A stretch of 64,000 nucleotides of DNA from CAZNPH01 sp964574985 (GCA_964574985.1 CAZNPH010000004.1:122523-186522), one strand, 5' to 3'. Counted from the stretch's first letter, positions 1 through 9,288 are shown. Numbers and translations: made by a program. The notes: generated from the sequence alone by a model not told the origin.

Positions 1-483
1 CCTTCAGGCGTCCGCTATTCCGGTGAGGAAATGGCACAAATAAAATACTTTTCCTATAAATCATTTGAATCACTCATGAAAGACTTTTCACCCGGATGGC
101 AGGTTTATTTCTGTGGCAAAAAGGGAGATACCCTGCTGCACGACAGCCGTTTGGCCAGGAAAAACGTATTGGTTACCGCACCGGCAGAAAAAGACCGTGG
201 CGTCATGCTGCGGTACAGTCCGGATGAAAACAATCAGACAAAAAGCAAATGGCTTGCATTCGATGCAGGCCATGATCCGGGAAAGGAATGGATATTGAAT
301 GTAAGGATCAACGAAGAGACCATCCGGGAGACCATTTCGGATGAGACAGCTCCGTCCGGATGGAAATTTTTCAGAATACCGGTGCCCGGTGAAACAGGCC
401 GGCCCAGGATCACCATTACAGCTGAACTTTCCGGGGATGAGCCCGTAAGGAATTACTGGAGCAACCTGAGACTGCTCCCATAA
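1..483 (+). CDS. C-terminal part of a larger protein (beta-sandwich domain)
   Basis: The reading frame is open to the left edge of the window, so only the last 160 or so residues are present; the first ATG at 31 is unlikely to be the true start. The visible part looks like an all-beta accessory domain: it carries an NVLVTAP segment, an FDAGHDPG segment and a C-terminal NYWSN strand. From memory this resembles the C-terminal module of bacterial ADP-ribosylglycohydrolase-type proteins found in polysaccharide loci, but the catalytic part lies outside the window, so the function is not assigned. The next gene begins 17 bases downstream on the same strand, which suggests cotranscription. Confidence 0.5.
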   Translation, partial: PSGVRYSGEEMAQIKYFSYKSFESLMKDFSPGWQVYFCGKKGDTLLHDSRLARKNVLVTAPAEKDRGVMLRYSPDENNQTKSKWLAFDAGHDPGKEWILNVRINEETIRETISDETAPSGWKFFRIPVPGETGRPRITITAELSGDEPVRNYWSNLRLLP

Positions 484-500
484 TTGAATCATTGGATCCC

Positions 501-1664
501 ATGAATTCCAGAGAAAGAATGCTTACCGCCCTGAAGCATGAAATTCCTGACAGATTACCTGTTACCACCCATCATGTTATGCCTTCTTACCTGAACCGTT
601 ATTTAAATGGAATGGATGATCAGGAATTCTTTGATTTCTTTTCCCTGGATCCGTTGATATGGGTTGTGGAACACAAATCCGATCCGGATAAAGGTGAATT
701 TTTCGATCCCCTGCAGGGAAAACCCGGATTTCTGGAAGCCAAAAGGGTGTGCAATCCGTCCTGGCGTTTCAGGGAAGAAACCCTGGATTGTACCGGAAGG
801 CCAACCAAAAAGTTTACCATCATAACGCCCGAAAAGGAACTTTCCATGGTCCTTCAATCCGATGAACATACCAGCTGGGTTACAGAACATCTGATCAAAC
901 AGAAATCCGATATTGATATTCTGGGCAAATACATGACCTCGCCGGGTTGTGATGTGGATGCCATTAAACGTGTGGCTTTATCGGGAAAAAGGAAAGGGCT
1001 GTTGCGCGGACACATCTGTTGTTTCGATGGTTTCGGGCAACCGGGGACCTGGCAGGATGCCGCCTGCCTCTACGGCATACAAAATCTTATCATGGCTACT
1101 TTCGAAGACCCCCAATGGGTCCATGCTTTTCTGAGGATCCTGATGGAGAGAAAAATCCATTTTGCCTCTTCCCTGAAAGGCGCTCCATATGATATACTGG
1201 AACTGGGCGGAGGGGATGCATCCACCACCGTCATCAGTCCGGATATCTTCGAAACATTCGTAGCCCCCTATGACGAAAAAATCATTGAAACAGCGCATCG
1301 CGCCGGTCAGCGCATCGCATACCATACCTGCGGCGGCATGATGCCAATACTGGAAACCATTGCCGCCATGAATCCGGATGCCATGGAAACATTCACGCCT
1401 CCGGACATGGGAGGTGATGTCAAACTCGCGGAAGCCAAAAAAAGGATCGGGGACAAAGTATGCATGATCGGAGGATTCGATCAGTTTCACTTTCTTAAGG
1501 GGTGCAGTACAGAGGACACCCGCCGGGAGGTCAGACGTTGTTTTCAGGAAGCAGGAAGCAACGGTGGCTATATCCTGGCTACTTCAGACCATTTTTTTGA
1601 TGCTGAAACGGAACTCATCAGTGCATACTCGGATGAAGCATTCAAATGCGTTTACAATCCGTAG
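501..1664 (+). CDS. uroporphyrinogen decarboxylase (URO-D) family protein, methyltransferase-like
   Basis: This 387-residue protein belongs to the URO-D/MtaA TIM-barrel superfamily, seen in the N-terminal NSRERMLTALKHEIPDRLPV signature and a His-Thr-Cys-Gly-Gly segment (YHTCGG, about residue 275) at the place where MtaA/MtbA-type corrinoid methyltransferases bind zinc. Members away from heme genes are usually not heme enzymes; many transfer methyl groups or act in catabolism, and the substrate here is unknown. ATG 501 was chosen over a TTG at 492 because it gives the usual family N-terminus. The gene follows the C-terminal fragment closely and overlaps the convergent lipoprotein gene by 13 bases at its 3' end. 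A second URO-D protein lies at 61444. Confidence 0.75.
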   Translation: MNSRERMLTALKHEIPDRLPVTTHHVMPSYLNRYLNGMDDQEFFDFFSLDPLIWVVEHKSDPDKGEFFDPLQGKPGFLEAKRVCNPSWRFREETLDCTGRPTKKFTIITPEKELSMVLQSDEHTSWVTEHLIKQKSDIDILGKYMTSPGCDVDAIKRVALSGKRKGLLRGHICCFDGFGQPGTWQDAACLYGIQNLIMATFEDPQWVHAFLRILMERKIHFASSLKGAPYDILELGGGDASTTVISPDIFETFVAPYDEKIIETAHRAGQRIAYHTCGGMMPILETIAAMNPDAMETFTPPDMGGDVKLAEAKKRIGDKVCMIGGFDQFHFLKGCSTEDTRREVRRCFQEAGSNGGYILATSDHFFDAETELISAYSDEAFKCVYNP

Positions 1665-2239
1665 CACATGACCTGACCGTTTTTCAGGGCAACCGCAATC
1701 CTTCCCTCGCGGTCAACGGCCATGGTCAGTTTTTCCTCATCAATGGACGGGCAACAGCTTATCATCCGGTTGTTCTCCATATAAACATCAAGCCCATCCA
1801 TGGAAGTACGGAAAATGATTCTGTGGACCGACGGGTCATAGACCGGATATTCGGGATGCCTGTATAGCGGATGTCCGCATACAACTATGGCATCACCGAA
1901 TTTAAACAGCTCGGAGCCCCTGGGACACGCGGATCCCTGAAGTTTCAGCAAACCGGGATCATTCAGGCAGGATCCGTTGTTCAAATCGTATATGGCAGGA
2001 GAAATGGAAGTTCCCCCGGCCATGTACAATTTATTGTCATGGATCAGGAAATCGCTTTTCCCGGCCAGATCAATGGCTGCTTCGCATGCGCCTTCCCCGG
2101 CAATGACACAGATCCCTTTTCCCGTTCCGTTTTCCTCCACGATTTGCAGTGGATCAGGTATTTTTTGCGTGCAACCGATTATCAACCAGAAAAAAACAAA
2201 AGTTACTTTAAGTAAAAATATTAAAGAATGCTTTTTCAT
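1652..2239 (-). CDS. small lipoprotein, possibly a shortened PQQ-propeller protein
   Basis: The 195-residue product starts with a lipoprotein signal peptide (hydrophobic stretch, then IIGC). After it comes a short VIAGEGACEAAIDLA segment like the start of a Rossmann or methyltransferase fold, then beta-propeller-like pieces (DNKLYMAGG near the middle, and a C-terminal AVALKNGQVMCYG blade end). Large PQQ-like propeller proteins with an embedded methyltransferase domain end in the same way, so this may be a natural deletion derivative of one; that is inference. Its start overlaps the stop of the glycerate kinase gene by 4 bases (ATGA), so the two are translationally coupled. Confidence 0.55.
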   Translation of the reverse strand: MKKHSLIFLLKVTFVFFWLIIGCTQKIPDPLQIVEENGTGKGICVIAGEGACEAAIDLAGKSDFLIHDNKLYMAGGTSISPAIYDLNNGSCLNDPGLLKLQGSACPRGSELFKFGDAIVVCGHPLYRHPEYPVYDPSVHRIIFRTSMDGLDVYMENNRMISCCPSIDEEKLTMAVDREGRIAVALKNGQVMCYGL

Positions 2240-3396
2240 GGCCTGCCGTATTCTTGGTTATGTTGATCACAGCATTTGATCAGCCGGGCAATATTTTCAG
2301 CAGCATCGGTTAACAGGTCAGATGCTTTTTCCAGTGATTGCTCCAGAGTCACCGGTCCCCTTGCTATTGAAAAAACCGCATCTGCCCCAATGTCATATAC
2401 AGCTTCATACCCGTCTTCAACCGTGCCTGCAATAACGATCAGGGGCTTTTTGTGCTTTCGAGAAATCTTTGCAATTCCGGCAATTGTTTTCCCATAACGG
2501 GACTGGGCATCGATCTTTCCCTCACCGGTTACCACCAGGTCCGCCCGGGCAACCTTGGTGTGCAATCCGGTCGTTCTGGCCAGATATTCAAAACCATCCA
2601 CCAAGTCAGCATCAAGAAATGCAACCAAACCTGCGCCAAATCCGCCTGCTGCCCCGGCACCTTTGATACCGGCTACTTTTTTGTGTAAAAATTCTTCAAT
2701 CCTACCGGCCAGATGCATCAGATTCCGGTCCAGTTCGGGAATCCGGTCCGGGGAAGCCCCCTTTTGCGCTGCATATACATAGGCCGCACCATCAGGTCCG
2801 GTTAACGGGTTCTGCACATCACACAATCCGACCACCCTTACATCTTCAAGTTTTTGTTTAAGTGAAGATAAATCTATTGTCTCAATTTCATTTAAATAAC
2901 CTCCTCCGGACCTGACCTCCTCCCCTTTTCCGTCAAGGAATTTTGCACCCAGTGCCTTCGCCATGCCCGTACCTCCGTCATTGGTCGCACTCCCTCCCAT
3001 ACCCACCACAATGGTTTTGCATCCCAGATCGATTGCCCCGGCAATCAGTTCACCGGTCCCGTATGTGGATGTGATCCAGGGATCCCGTTCAGACCCGCTG
3101 AGAAGTTCAAGTCCGGATGCAGCGGCCATTTCAACATATGCCGTTTTTCCGTCTCCGGAAACCCCAAAATACGATCTGATTTTTCTCATCAACGGATCAT
3201 GAACATCCGCTTCAACCATTTTCCCTTGGATGGAATCAATGACCATTTTTACGGTCCCTTCCCCGCCATCGGAAAAAGGAACCGTTGTGAACGATGATCC
3301 TGTCAAGATACGCTCAAAACCCTTTTTCAAACAATCTGCAACCGCTCTTGCCGGCAGGCAATCTTTATAGGAATCAGGCACGATCAGAATTTCCAT
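2236..3396 (-). CDS. garK: glycerate kinase (GarK/GlxK family)
   Basis: This cytosolic enzyme phosphorylates D-glycerate with ATP, usually giving 2-phosphoglycerate, and links sugar-acid breakdown to lower glycolysis. The 386-residue length is normal for the family. Three hallmark segments are visible: VPFSDGGEGTV near residue 43, GMGGSATNDGGTGMA near residue 132, and VTGEGKIDAQSRYGKT near residue 290. It lies between a GH3 gene and a lipoprotein gene on the minus strand, close to hexuronate genes. Glycerate could come from glyceraldehyde if 2-keto-3-deoxygluconate were cleaved without prior phosphorylation, an idea raised by the RraA-like aldolase at 13253; that link is inference. Confidence 0.9.
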   Translation of the reverse strand: MEILIVPDSYKDCLPARAVADCLKKGFERILTGSSFTTVPFSDGGEGTVKMVIDSIQGKMVEADVHDPLMRKIRSYFGVSGDGKTAYVEMAAASGLELLSGSERDPWITSTYGTGELIAGAIDLGCKTIVVGMGGSATNDGGTGMAKALGAKFLDGKGEEVRSGGGYLNEIETIDLSSLKQKLEDVRVVGLCDVQNPLTGPDGAAYVYAAQKGASPDRIPELDRNLMHLAGRIEEFLHKKVAGIKGAGAAGGFGAGLVAFLDADLVDGFEYLARTTGLHTKVARADLVVTGEGKIDAQSRYGKTIAGIAKISRKHKKPLIVIAGTVEDGYEAVYDIGADAVFSIARGPVTLEQSLEKASDLLTDAAENIARLIKCCDQHNQEYGRP

Positions 3397-3419
3397 AGAA
3401 TTTCATCTGCTGATGATCA

Positions 3420-5717
3420 TTATTTCAACCGGAATCCGGCCGACCGGCCGCCAGCAAATACGGTAAATGCCCCTTCTTCCAGGATCATTCGTCCGTCCTC
3501 ATCGGGGTAGGAAAGGTCGGTCCGGGGACGGATCACGAATTTGAATTCCTTTGATTCCCCCGGCTGCAATTCCGCTTTTTCAAAATACCTCAGCTCCCTG
3601 ACCGGACGGGTGATCATCCCGTATTCATCCCGTATGAACCAGAGTACCGCTTCCTTACCGGCATATTTTCCCGTATTGGTCACCCGCACCCTGGCCGTGA
3701 TCTGCCCGCCGGGTCCGACAACAGTATCGCTCAGGTGAATGTTTCCATATGTAAAATCCGCATAGCTGAGTCCGGCCCCAAAGGGCATTAAATACGGCTT
3801 CATTTTCACGGACCTCCGTTCCCAGTCTTCCGAATGTTTGTAGTTATAAGGCAGATGATAGGCCGAATGGAAGGGATAGCTCATGGTGAGTCTGCCACTC
3901 GGGTTCACCTTGCCGCTGAGCACTTCGGCCATGGCCCTGGCTCCTTCCTTTCCGGGCAAACCGGCAAAGATCATGGCCATACACCCCCGGTAAAGGCGGG
4001 AAGGGATCACCCTGGGACGGCCGGAAACGATGATCAGCACCACCGGCTTTCCTGTATTCAGGGCAGCATCCAGCAAGGCCTGCTGGGAAAGGTCCAGTGT
4101 GTTCTCCGGCCTGTCCCCGTCGATCTCAGGATAGGCATGTTCCCCGCCGATAAAAACGATCACATCACACGCCGGTGCTTTTTCATCAATATTCCACATG
4201 TTGGCCGTGTCCACGGAATTTTTCCCGAATTCATCGGCCATGGCCTGATACGGAGTCATCATATCTTTTGGATACAACGCCTCGGCGTCCCCGTGCCAGG
4301 TAATGGTCCATCCGCCGCACAGGGGGTGCCTGAGATTGACGAAAGGTCCGGTCATGAGTATATCCCCGGGATTCTGAATGGGAAGAAAACCGTCACGGTT
4401 CTTCATCAGCACGACGGACTCCCCTGCGATCTCAAGGTTTCTCTTCCTGTGATCCGGATTTCCGGGTTCGCAGAATTTTTCCTCCGGCGGGAAAGGATGA
4501 TCGAACAATCCGATCATATATTTCATTCTGAGGATCCTGCGCAGGGAAAGATCAATCCTATCCTCACTGATCCTTCTTTCCCTGACCAGTTCTTTCATGT
4601 AGTCACAGAAATCTGTTCGTTTTGCTGACATGTATACATCGGCACCTGCGTCGATAACCAGGAAAGTGGCTTCTTTCCGGCTGGGTGTGGTCCTGTGCAT
4701 CTCCACCAGCCGTGTAATGTCTTCCCAGTCCGTCAACGCCACTCCGGTAAAACCGAGATCATCCCTCAGTATTCCGGTCAGTATCTCCCTGGACATGTGC
4801 ACGGGAGTACCCCCCACCTCCCCGCTGCAGATCATCACCGACATGAGTCCGCTGTCAATGGCCGCCTCGAAGGGAGGCCTGAAAAATTCATGCAGCTTCT
4901 GACTGGGGATTTCGGCCGGGGTCCGGTCCATTCCTGACCGGGGATCGGAATATCCCATGTAGTGACGGGCACAGGCAGCCTGCCGGTATGGACGGGTATC
5001 CGGATTTTCCTGCAGGGCTTTCACATAGATGCTTCCCATCACCGAACAGAGATAAGGATCCTCTCCATAGGTTTCATATATCCTTCCCCATTCGAAATTA
5101 TGACCCAGGTCGAGTTCCGGATTGAATACCCAGTGCATTCCCAGGGCAGCCGATTCCAGGGCCGTAATACTGGCAGCATCATGGTTCATCTGGCGGTTGA
5201 AGGTAGCGGCCAGATTGATGTTATGGGGAAAAATGGTGCCGCTCTCAATGGGATTTGTTCCGTGGATGAGGTCTATACCGAAAATTACCGGTATTCCGGT
5301 ACGGGAATTGTTCATATTGACCTCCTGGAGGATCCTGACCAGATGGGCCCATTCATCTGCCTTCACAGTCGGACCCTGCAGAAAAGAACCGATGTGATAA
5401 TTGCGGTATAATTCCCCGAGTCTGGCAGTGTCCACCGCCCATTTCTCAGAATAGGACACCAGCGCAGGATTGTTTGCATCACATCTTTTAATCACCGTGG
5501 CCGCTGTGGAGAGCTGGATCATCTGACCGATCTTTTCGGGAATGGTCATTTCACGGACCAGCTTGTCGATGAATTTTTCCATTACCACGTTGCCGGTCCT
5601 TTCAAGCTCCATTCGCCTGCCGGCAGTCACCAATGCAGGTTCTTCCGGTTCCTGACGGCATGAACTCCAGACAGCCGTCAGGAACACAGCCAGGAACAAA
5701 GACATAAATTGTTTCAT
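3420..5717 (-). CDS. GH3 family beta-glycosidase (glucosidase or xylosidase), lipoprotein
   Basis: The 765-residue protein has a lipoprotein signal ending in WSSC, so it should be anchored in the outer membrane or periplasm. It shows the GH3 order: an N-terminal TIM barrel with the nucleophile Asp near residue 330 in VALTDW, an alpha/beta sandwich starting around residue 420, and a C-terminal fibronectin III-like domain (PFGAGLSYADF, then VRVTNTGKYAGKEAV). GH3 enzymes remove beta-linked glucose, xylose or N-acetylglucosamine from non-reducing ends; the specificity cannot be read from sequence alone. Beside sulfatases it probably trims oligosaccharides from a sulfated polymer. Its stop lies 23 bases upstream of the glycerate kinase start. 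Confidence 0.9.
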   Translation of the reverse strand: MKQFMSLFLAVFLTAVWSSCRQEPEEPALVTAGRRMELERTGNVVMEKFIDKLVREMTIPEKIGQMIQLSTAATVIKRCDANNPALVSYSEKWAVDTARLGELYRNYHIGSFLQGPTVKADEWAHLVRILQEVNMNNSRTGIPVIFGIDLIHGTNPIESGTIFPHNINLAATFNRQMNHDAASITALESAALGMHWVFNPELDLGHNFEWGRIYETYGEDPYLCSVMGSIYVKALQENPDTRPYRQAACARHYMGYSDPRSGMDRTPAEIPSQKLHEFFRPPFEAAIDSGLMSVMICSGEVGGTPVHMSREILTGILRDDLGFTGVALTDWEDITRLVEMHRTTPSRKEATFLVIDAGADVYMSAKRTDFCDYMKELVRERRISEDRIDLSLRRILRMKYMIGLFDHPFPPEEKFCEPGNPDHRKRNLEIAGESVVLMKNRDGFLPIQNPGDILMTGPFVNLRHPLCGGWTITWHGDAEALYPKDMMTPYQAMADEFGKNSVDTANMWNIDEKAPACDVIVFIGGEHAYPEIDGDRPENTLDLSQQALLDAALNTGKPVVLIIVSGRPRVIPSRLYRGCMAMIFAGLPGKEGARAMAEVLSGKVNPSGRLTMSYPFHSAYHLPYNYKHSEDWERRSVKMKPYLMPFGAGLSYADFTYGNIHLSDTVVGPGGQITARVRVTNTGKYAGKEAVLWFIRDEYGMITRPVRELRYFEKAELQPGESKEFKFVIRPRTDLSYPDEDGRMILEEGAFTVFAGGRSAGFRLK

Positions 5718-5746
5718 TTTTATATCAAAGGTTACACTTAAAATAC

Positions 5747-6261
5747 TTATTCAAGAAAAGCATCCATTTGTTTTTCCAGCATCCCGATCAGTTCCCGGTT
5801 CACTTCCGCAAAGGGCCTTTACATAATTGGCCAGCAGTTCGATATTCCGTATTGACTGATATACGGAACAATAGCCATGGGACCTTTCTTCTTCTCCGAA
5901 TGTTGTTTCGTATCTGCGGGTCCATCCGTCGGGATCATCGTGATTGTAATGATATACCTTTCCCACCGAAACGGTTTCATAACCTTCGGCTTTCATATGA
6001 TCGGGAAGTGACAGGATTCCGGGCAGGTTTTCATCCATGGGCCGGGCATTTAGAAGGTCGGTTGAATCGAAATGTTCCGGGCGGATACCGCTCAGCAGAC
6101 TGGCACGGGAAGGCATGCAGATGGCGGACTGGCAGTATGCCCTGGTGAAAATCACTCCCTGCCGTGCCAGGCGGTTGAAATTGGGGGGCTGAATCTCCTC
6201 CCTGCAGTGAGCATGCGGTTGCCAGAGCAGAGCAGAACAGGATAATAAACCGTTGAGTCAT
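5747..6261 (-). pseudogene. decayed sulfatase, two internal deletions and a frameshift
   Basis: Three pieces of one sulfatase can be read in sequence on the minus strand. From ATG 6261 comes a lipoprotein signal (MTQRFIILFCSALATACS). It jumps directly into FNRLARQGVIFTRAYCQSA and the catalytic CMPSRASLLSG motif near 6125, so the usual metal-binding segment before it is gone. The frame stays open through KVYHYNHDDPDGW to ANYVK near 5820, then switches frame to a typical sulfatase C-terminal tail (FAEVNRELIGMLEKQMDAFL, stop at 5747-5749). Most of the catalytic domain is missing, so no active enzyme is expected. It sits one base after the stop of the intact sulfatase gene, in the same operon. 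Confidence 0.85.
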
Positions 6262-6262
6262 C

Positions 6263-8101
6263 TCAATTGAATTTTTCCACCAGGTGTTCAGCGGCCCGGA
6301 TATCATAGCCCCTTTGTCTTTCACCCCTGACCAGTGACCTGACCTTGTCCATGGCGGGAAATGCATCTTCTCCCATGGTTTCCAGTACGTTCAGTGCCTG
6401 AACACGGGCCATGAGATTTTCGCTGTCCAGGGACCGGATCAGCACCTCCAGTGCTTTTTCCGTTTCACCCATATGATACAGTGCTTCGGCAGCGGCAATG
6501 ACAACTGCTGTTTCAGGATCACCGGTCATTTCAACCAGTTTTTCCTTCTGATCCGAAAGCATTTCATGGCTGACAATGCATCCTGTGACCGCCCAGTAAC
6601 GAACGATGGCATCCTCATGGTCCAGCTTTTCAATGACAAAATCCTTATACCGCGAGTCCCTCAGGGTGGCCTTTTCAGCCACCTCCAGTATCTCTTCCAG
6701 TGGATACTGTTCACTGCGGGCAAATTCCCACAAAGTGGTCTTTTCTGATATTTCCGTCATCATCGCCTCAGGAATAAATCCGGCATCCCGTATCTCAAGG
6801 ATCCATTCACGGTTGGCCTTGCGCATCTCCTCCAGTTTGCTGCTGTACGTCTCATCCCCGGCCAGATTATGGACATTGTGTGGATCTGCATACACTTCAT
6901 AAAGTTCCTCGGCAGCCTTGGGGCCCCAGAACCTGGACTGTACCTGATCCAAATTCCCTGCCCGCCATTCCCTTTCCCAGGAACTCATGGAAGGGGCACG
7001 CCAGAGATACGCAATATACTGTCCGTATTTTTTATGGGGCATATAGTTCCTTGTATACCTGAATTTCTTGTCCCTGACCGAACGGGACAAGTCTATACGT
7101 TCATCCATCCGCCCGCGGAAACTATAGGAATAATCCCTCGGGGATGCCTGTTCCGGACCCAGAAATACCTTTCCCTGCATATATTCGGGGATATTCACCC
7201 CGGCCAGACTCAGCAAGGTGGGTGCAAAATCCACGAAATTCACGATCCTGTCGGTCTTTGTTCCCGGTTCACCTGGTGCCAGGTGACGGTACATTTCGGG
7301 AAAGGATATGATCAGCGGAACCCGCAGACCGCTCTCAAACAAAAACCGCTTGCTTCTGCCCAAAATCCCGCCGTGGTCACTGTAATAGAACACGATGGTG
7401 CTGTCGGCGAGTCCGTCCTCCCTGAGCTGCCTGAGTATTTCCCCGATCTGTGAATCCAGTTCCTGCACTTTGTCGTAATATTGTGCCCAGTCATGTTTCA
7501 TCTCCCGGGTCCGGGGATGGTAAGGCGGAATAGTAACCTGTTCAGGATCATGCCGGAGATCTTCCCAGGGAACGGATTTGTGAATGGAACTTTCATGGGA
7601 TACCCCGAGATTCCTGATATGAAAAAAGGGCTGTCCCGGCTTCCGGTTCCGGTAAGTGGCTTCGTCGCTGGATTCATGCCATGCCTCCGGCTGGTCAACC
7701 GTATTGTAATCCTTTTTGGAATTGTTGGTGCAGTAATAACCGGCCTCCTTCAGATAGTGCGGATAGAACCGGATGAATTCCGGAATGGGGTAATGACTCC
7801 GCATCTGCTCGGTCCCCATGGAATTCGCATACATCCCGGTAATGATGGTGGATCTTGTTGGAGCGCACACCGGTGCGGCAGCAAAGGCATTTTCATACAG
7901 GATCCCGGCTGCGGCCAGACTGTCCAGCACCGGTGTGGTGGCGAACTCATCGCCGTATGCGCCGATAAACGGACTGTTGTCTTCGCTGGTGATCCATAAA
8001 ATGTTTGGGGGAGGAAGGTCTTGTTTCCTGTCTGCCTGCCGGCATCCGCCTGCAAGGATCATCAATCCCGCGGGCAGACCGATTAAGGTTGTTTTTTTCA
8101 T
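6263..8101 (-). CDS. sulfatase (sulfamidase-like) with C-terminal HEAT repeats, lipoprotein
   Basis: The 612-residue protein has a lipoprotein signal (LILAGGC) and a sulfatase domain beginning PPNILWITSEDNSPF. The formylglycine motif is C-A-P-T-R with Cys near residue 79, so it needs maturation by an anaerobic or aerobic formylglycine-generating enzyme that is not in this window. The metal-site strand YYSDHGGILGRSKR is present. Residues from about 470 to the end form helical pairs of HEAT type (HEDAIVRYWAVTG, then AAAEALYHMGETEKALEVL and ARVQALNVLETMGEDA), a combination common in Bacteroidota sulfamidase-like sulfatases. It removes sulfate from a sugar; the position is unknown. Confidence 0.9.
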   Translation of the reverse strand: MKKTTLIGLPAGLMILAGGCRQADRKQDLPPPNILWITSEDNSPFIGAYGDEFATTPVLDSLAAAGILYENAFAAAPVCAPTRSTIITGMYANSMGTEQMRSHYPIPEFIRFYPHYLKEAGYYCTNNSKKDYNTVDQPEAWHESSDEATYRNRKPGQPFFHIRNLGVSHESSIHKSVPWEDLRHDPEQVTIPPYHPRTREMKHDWAQYYDKVQELDSQIGEILRQLREDGLADSTIVFYYSDHGGILGRSKRFLFESGLRVPLIISFPEMYRHLAPGEPGTKTDRIVNFVDFAPTLLSLAGVNIPEYMQGKVFLGPEQASPRDYSYSFRGRMDERIDLSRSVRDKKFRYTRNYMPHKKYGQYIAYLWRAPSMSSWEREWRAGNLDQVQSRFWGPKAAEELYEVYADPHNVHNLAGDETYSSKLEEMRKANREWILEIRDAGFIPEAMMTEISEKTTLWEFARSEQYPLEEILEVAEKATLRDSRYKDFVIEKLDHEDAIVRYWAVTGCIVSHEMLSDQKEKLVEMTGDPETAVVIAAAEALYHMGETEKALEVLIRSLDSENLMARVQALNVLETMGEDAFPAMDKVRSLVRGERQRGYDIRAAEHLVEKFN

Positions 8102-8191
8102 TTATCCGGGTTTTTTATTGATTTGGGCAAATTATGTTTTCCACCCCTAAAAATACCTTAAATAGTGTATTCAACCTAATAAATCAAAAAA

Positions 8192-8219
8192 TTTGACAAA
8201 TCGGGTAAATCTGGCTTTG
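8192..8219 (+). promoter_or_regulatory. possible Bacteroidota promoter for the LacI/hexuronate operon
   Basis: TTTG at 8192-8195 is followed after 16 bases by TGGCTTTG at 8212-8219, an imperfect match to the Bacteroidota pair TTTG / TAnnTTTG. It lies about 55 bases ahead of the chosen LacI start, in the divergent gap to the sulfatase gene. The -7 box is not perfect, so this is tentative. Confidence 0.3.
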
Positions 8220-8245
8220 AACAGGTATGAAATATTTTATATATT

Positions 8246-8269
8246 GCAACCGTTCCCGCAACCGTTCCC
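8246..8269 (+). repeat. perfect 12-bp tandem repeat just upstream of the LacI start
   Basis: GCAACCGTTCCC occurs twice in a row (8246-8257 and 8258-8269), ending five bases before the LacI start codon at 8275. Its position fits an autoregulatory operator for the downstream LacI protein or a translation-control site. The repeat is direct and only weakly palindromic (around AACCGTT), which is unusual for a LacI site. Confidence 0.5.
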
Positions 8270-8274
8270 AAAAA

Positions 8275-9288
8275 ATGAAAAAGGCAAACATCATTGAAAT
8301 TGCCAAAATATTGGGGGTATCCAAGTCTACAGTATCCAGGGCCCTGAGCGATCACCCGGACATCAGTGAAAAAACCCGGAAAAAAGTGCTGGATGCTTCC
8401 GCCAAAATGGGTTATGCACCCAATTATCTGGCCAAATCCCTGGCCACAAACAAAACATACACGATAGGACTTCTTCTTCCGCATATCAGGCATACTTTCC
8501 TTTCTGAAATTTTCAACGGAGCAGATGAAGTCTTTCATCGAACCGGATACAGTGCCATTATTGCCAATTCACAGGAAAATGATCTTCGTGAACTTGCCAA
8601 CATCAGGAATCTGATCTCTCGAAGGGTGGACGGACTCCTGGTATCTGTTTCTGCTGCCACATCGGATAAATCAAGGTTTGAATACATCAAAAAGCAAAAC
8701 ATACCCATGGTACTCTTCGAGCGATATGTCCCGGTAGAAAAAACATCATACGTACTGGTAGATTATGAAGAGATCTATACCCTGAAGATTAAACATCTCC
8801 TTTCCCTGGGTTGCCGTAATATTGTATTTGTCTGTGATAGCAATAATGGATTCTACAGCAAAACACGGCTCACGGGCCTGAAAAAAACACTAAAAAAACT
8901 GAATTTCCAGATACCCGAAGAGAACTTTATTCCGGCTCTCCCGACCATCGAAGGAGGACGGCAGGTGTTGAGGTCGTTGATGAAAAACGGTAAAATTCCC
9001 GATGCGATTGACGGTTCAACCTCACTTCATGCCATCGGGGCAGCCGAAGAAGCGGTCAGGGCAGGTATATCAATACCGGACGGACTCATGCTTACCGGGA
9101 ACATCGTAACCCCCTTTACCGAAATTGTCACCCCCCGCATTACCGGCGTACGTTTCCCGATCGGGGAAATGGGTCGCAAAGCCGCTGAAATACTGATCAG
9201 CGAGATCGAAAGCGGTCCCGGCCTTCAGATAAGAAAAGAATATATGAAAACTGAATTGGTCATCAGGGAATCAACCCGCATGAACTGA
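8275..9288 (+). CDS. LacI family transcriptional regulator
   Basis: This 337-residue repressor-type regulator has the LacI helix-turn-helix at its N-terminus (IIEIAKILGVSKSTVSRALS, hinge region ending in YAPNYLAKSL near residue 55) and a periplasmic-binding-protein-like effector domain from TIGLLLPHIRHTF to the end. ATG 8275 was chosen because it places the helix-turn-helix right at the N-terminus as in the family; an in-frame ATG at 8227 would add 16 odd residues. It leads an operon for hexuronate uptake and breakdown, so the likely effector is a hexuronate or a pathway intermediate. A tandem repeat immediately upstream may be its own operator. Confidence 0.9.
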   Translation: MKKANIIEIAKILGVSKSTVSRALSDHPDISEKTRKKVLDASAKMGYAPNYLAKSLATNKTYTIGLLLPHIRHTFLSEIFNGADEVFHRTGYSAIIANSQENDLRELANIRNLISRRVDGLLVSVSAATSDKSRFEYIKKQNIPMVLFERYVPVEKTSYVLVDYEEIYTLKIKHLLSLGCRNIVFVCDSNNGFYSKTRLTGLKKTLKKLNFQIPEENFIPALPTIEGGRQVLRSLMKNGKIPDAIDGSTSLHAIGAAEEAVRAGISIPDGLMLTGNIVTPFTEIVTPRITGVRFPIGEMGRKAAEILISEIESGPGLQIRKEYMKTELVIRESTRMN

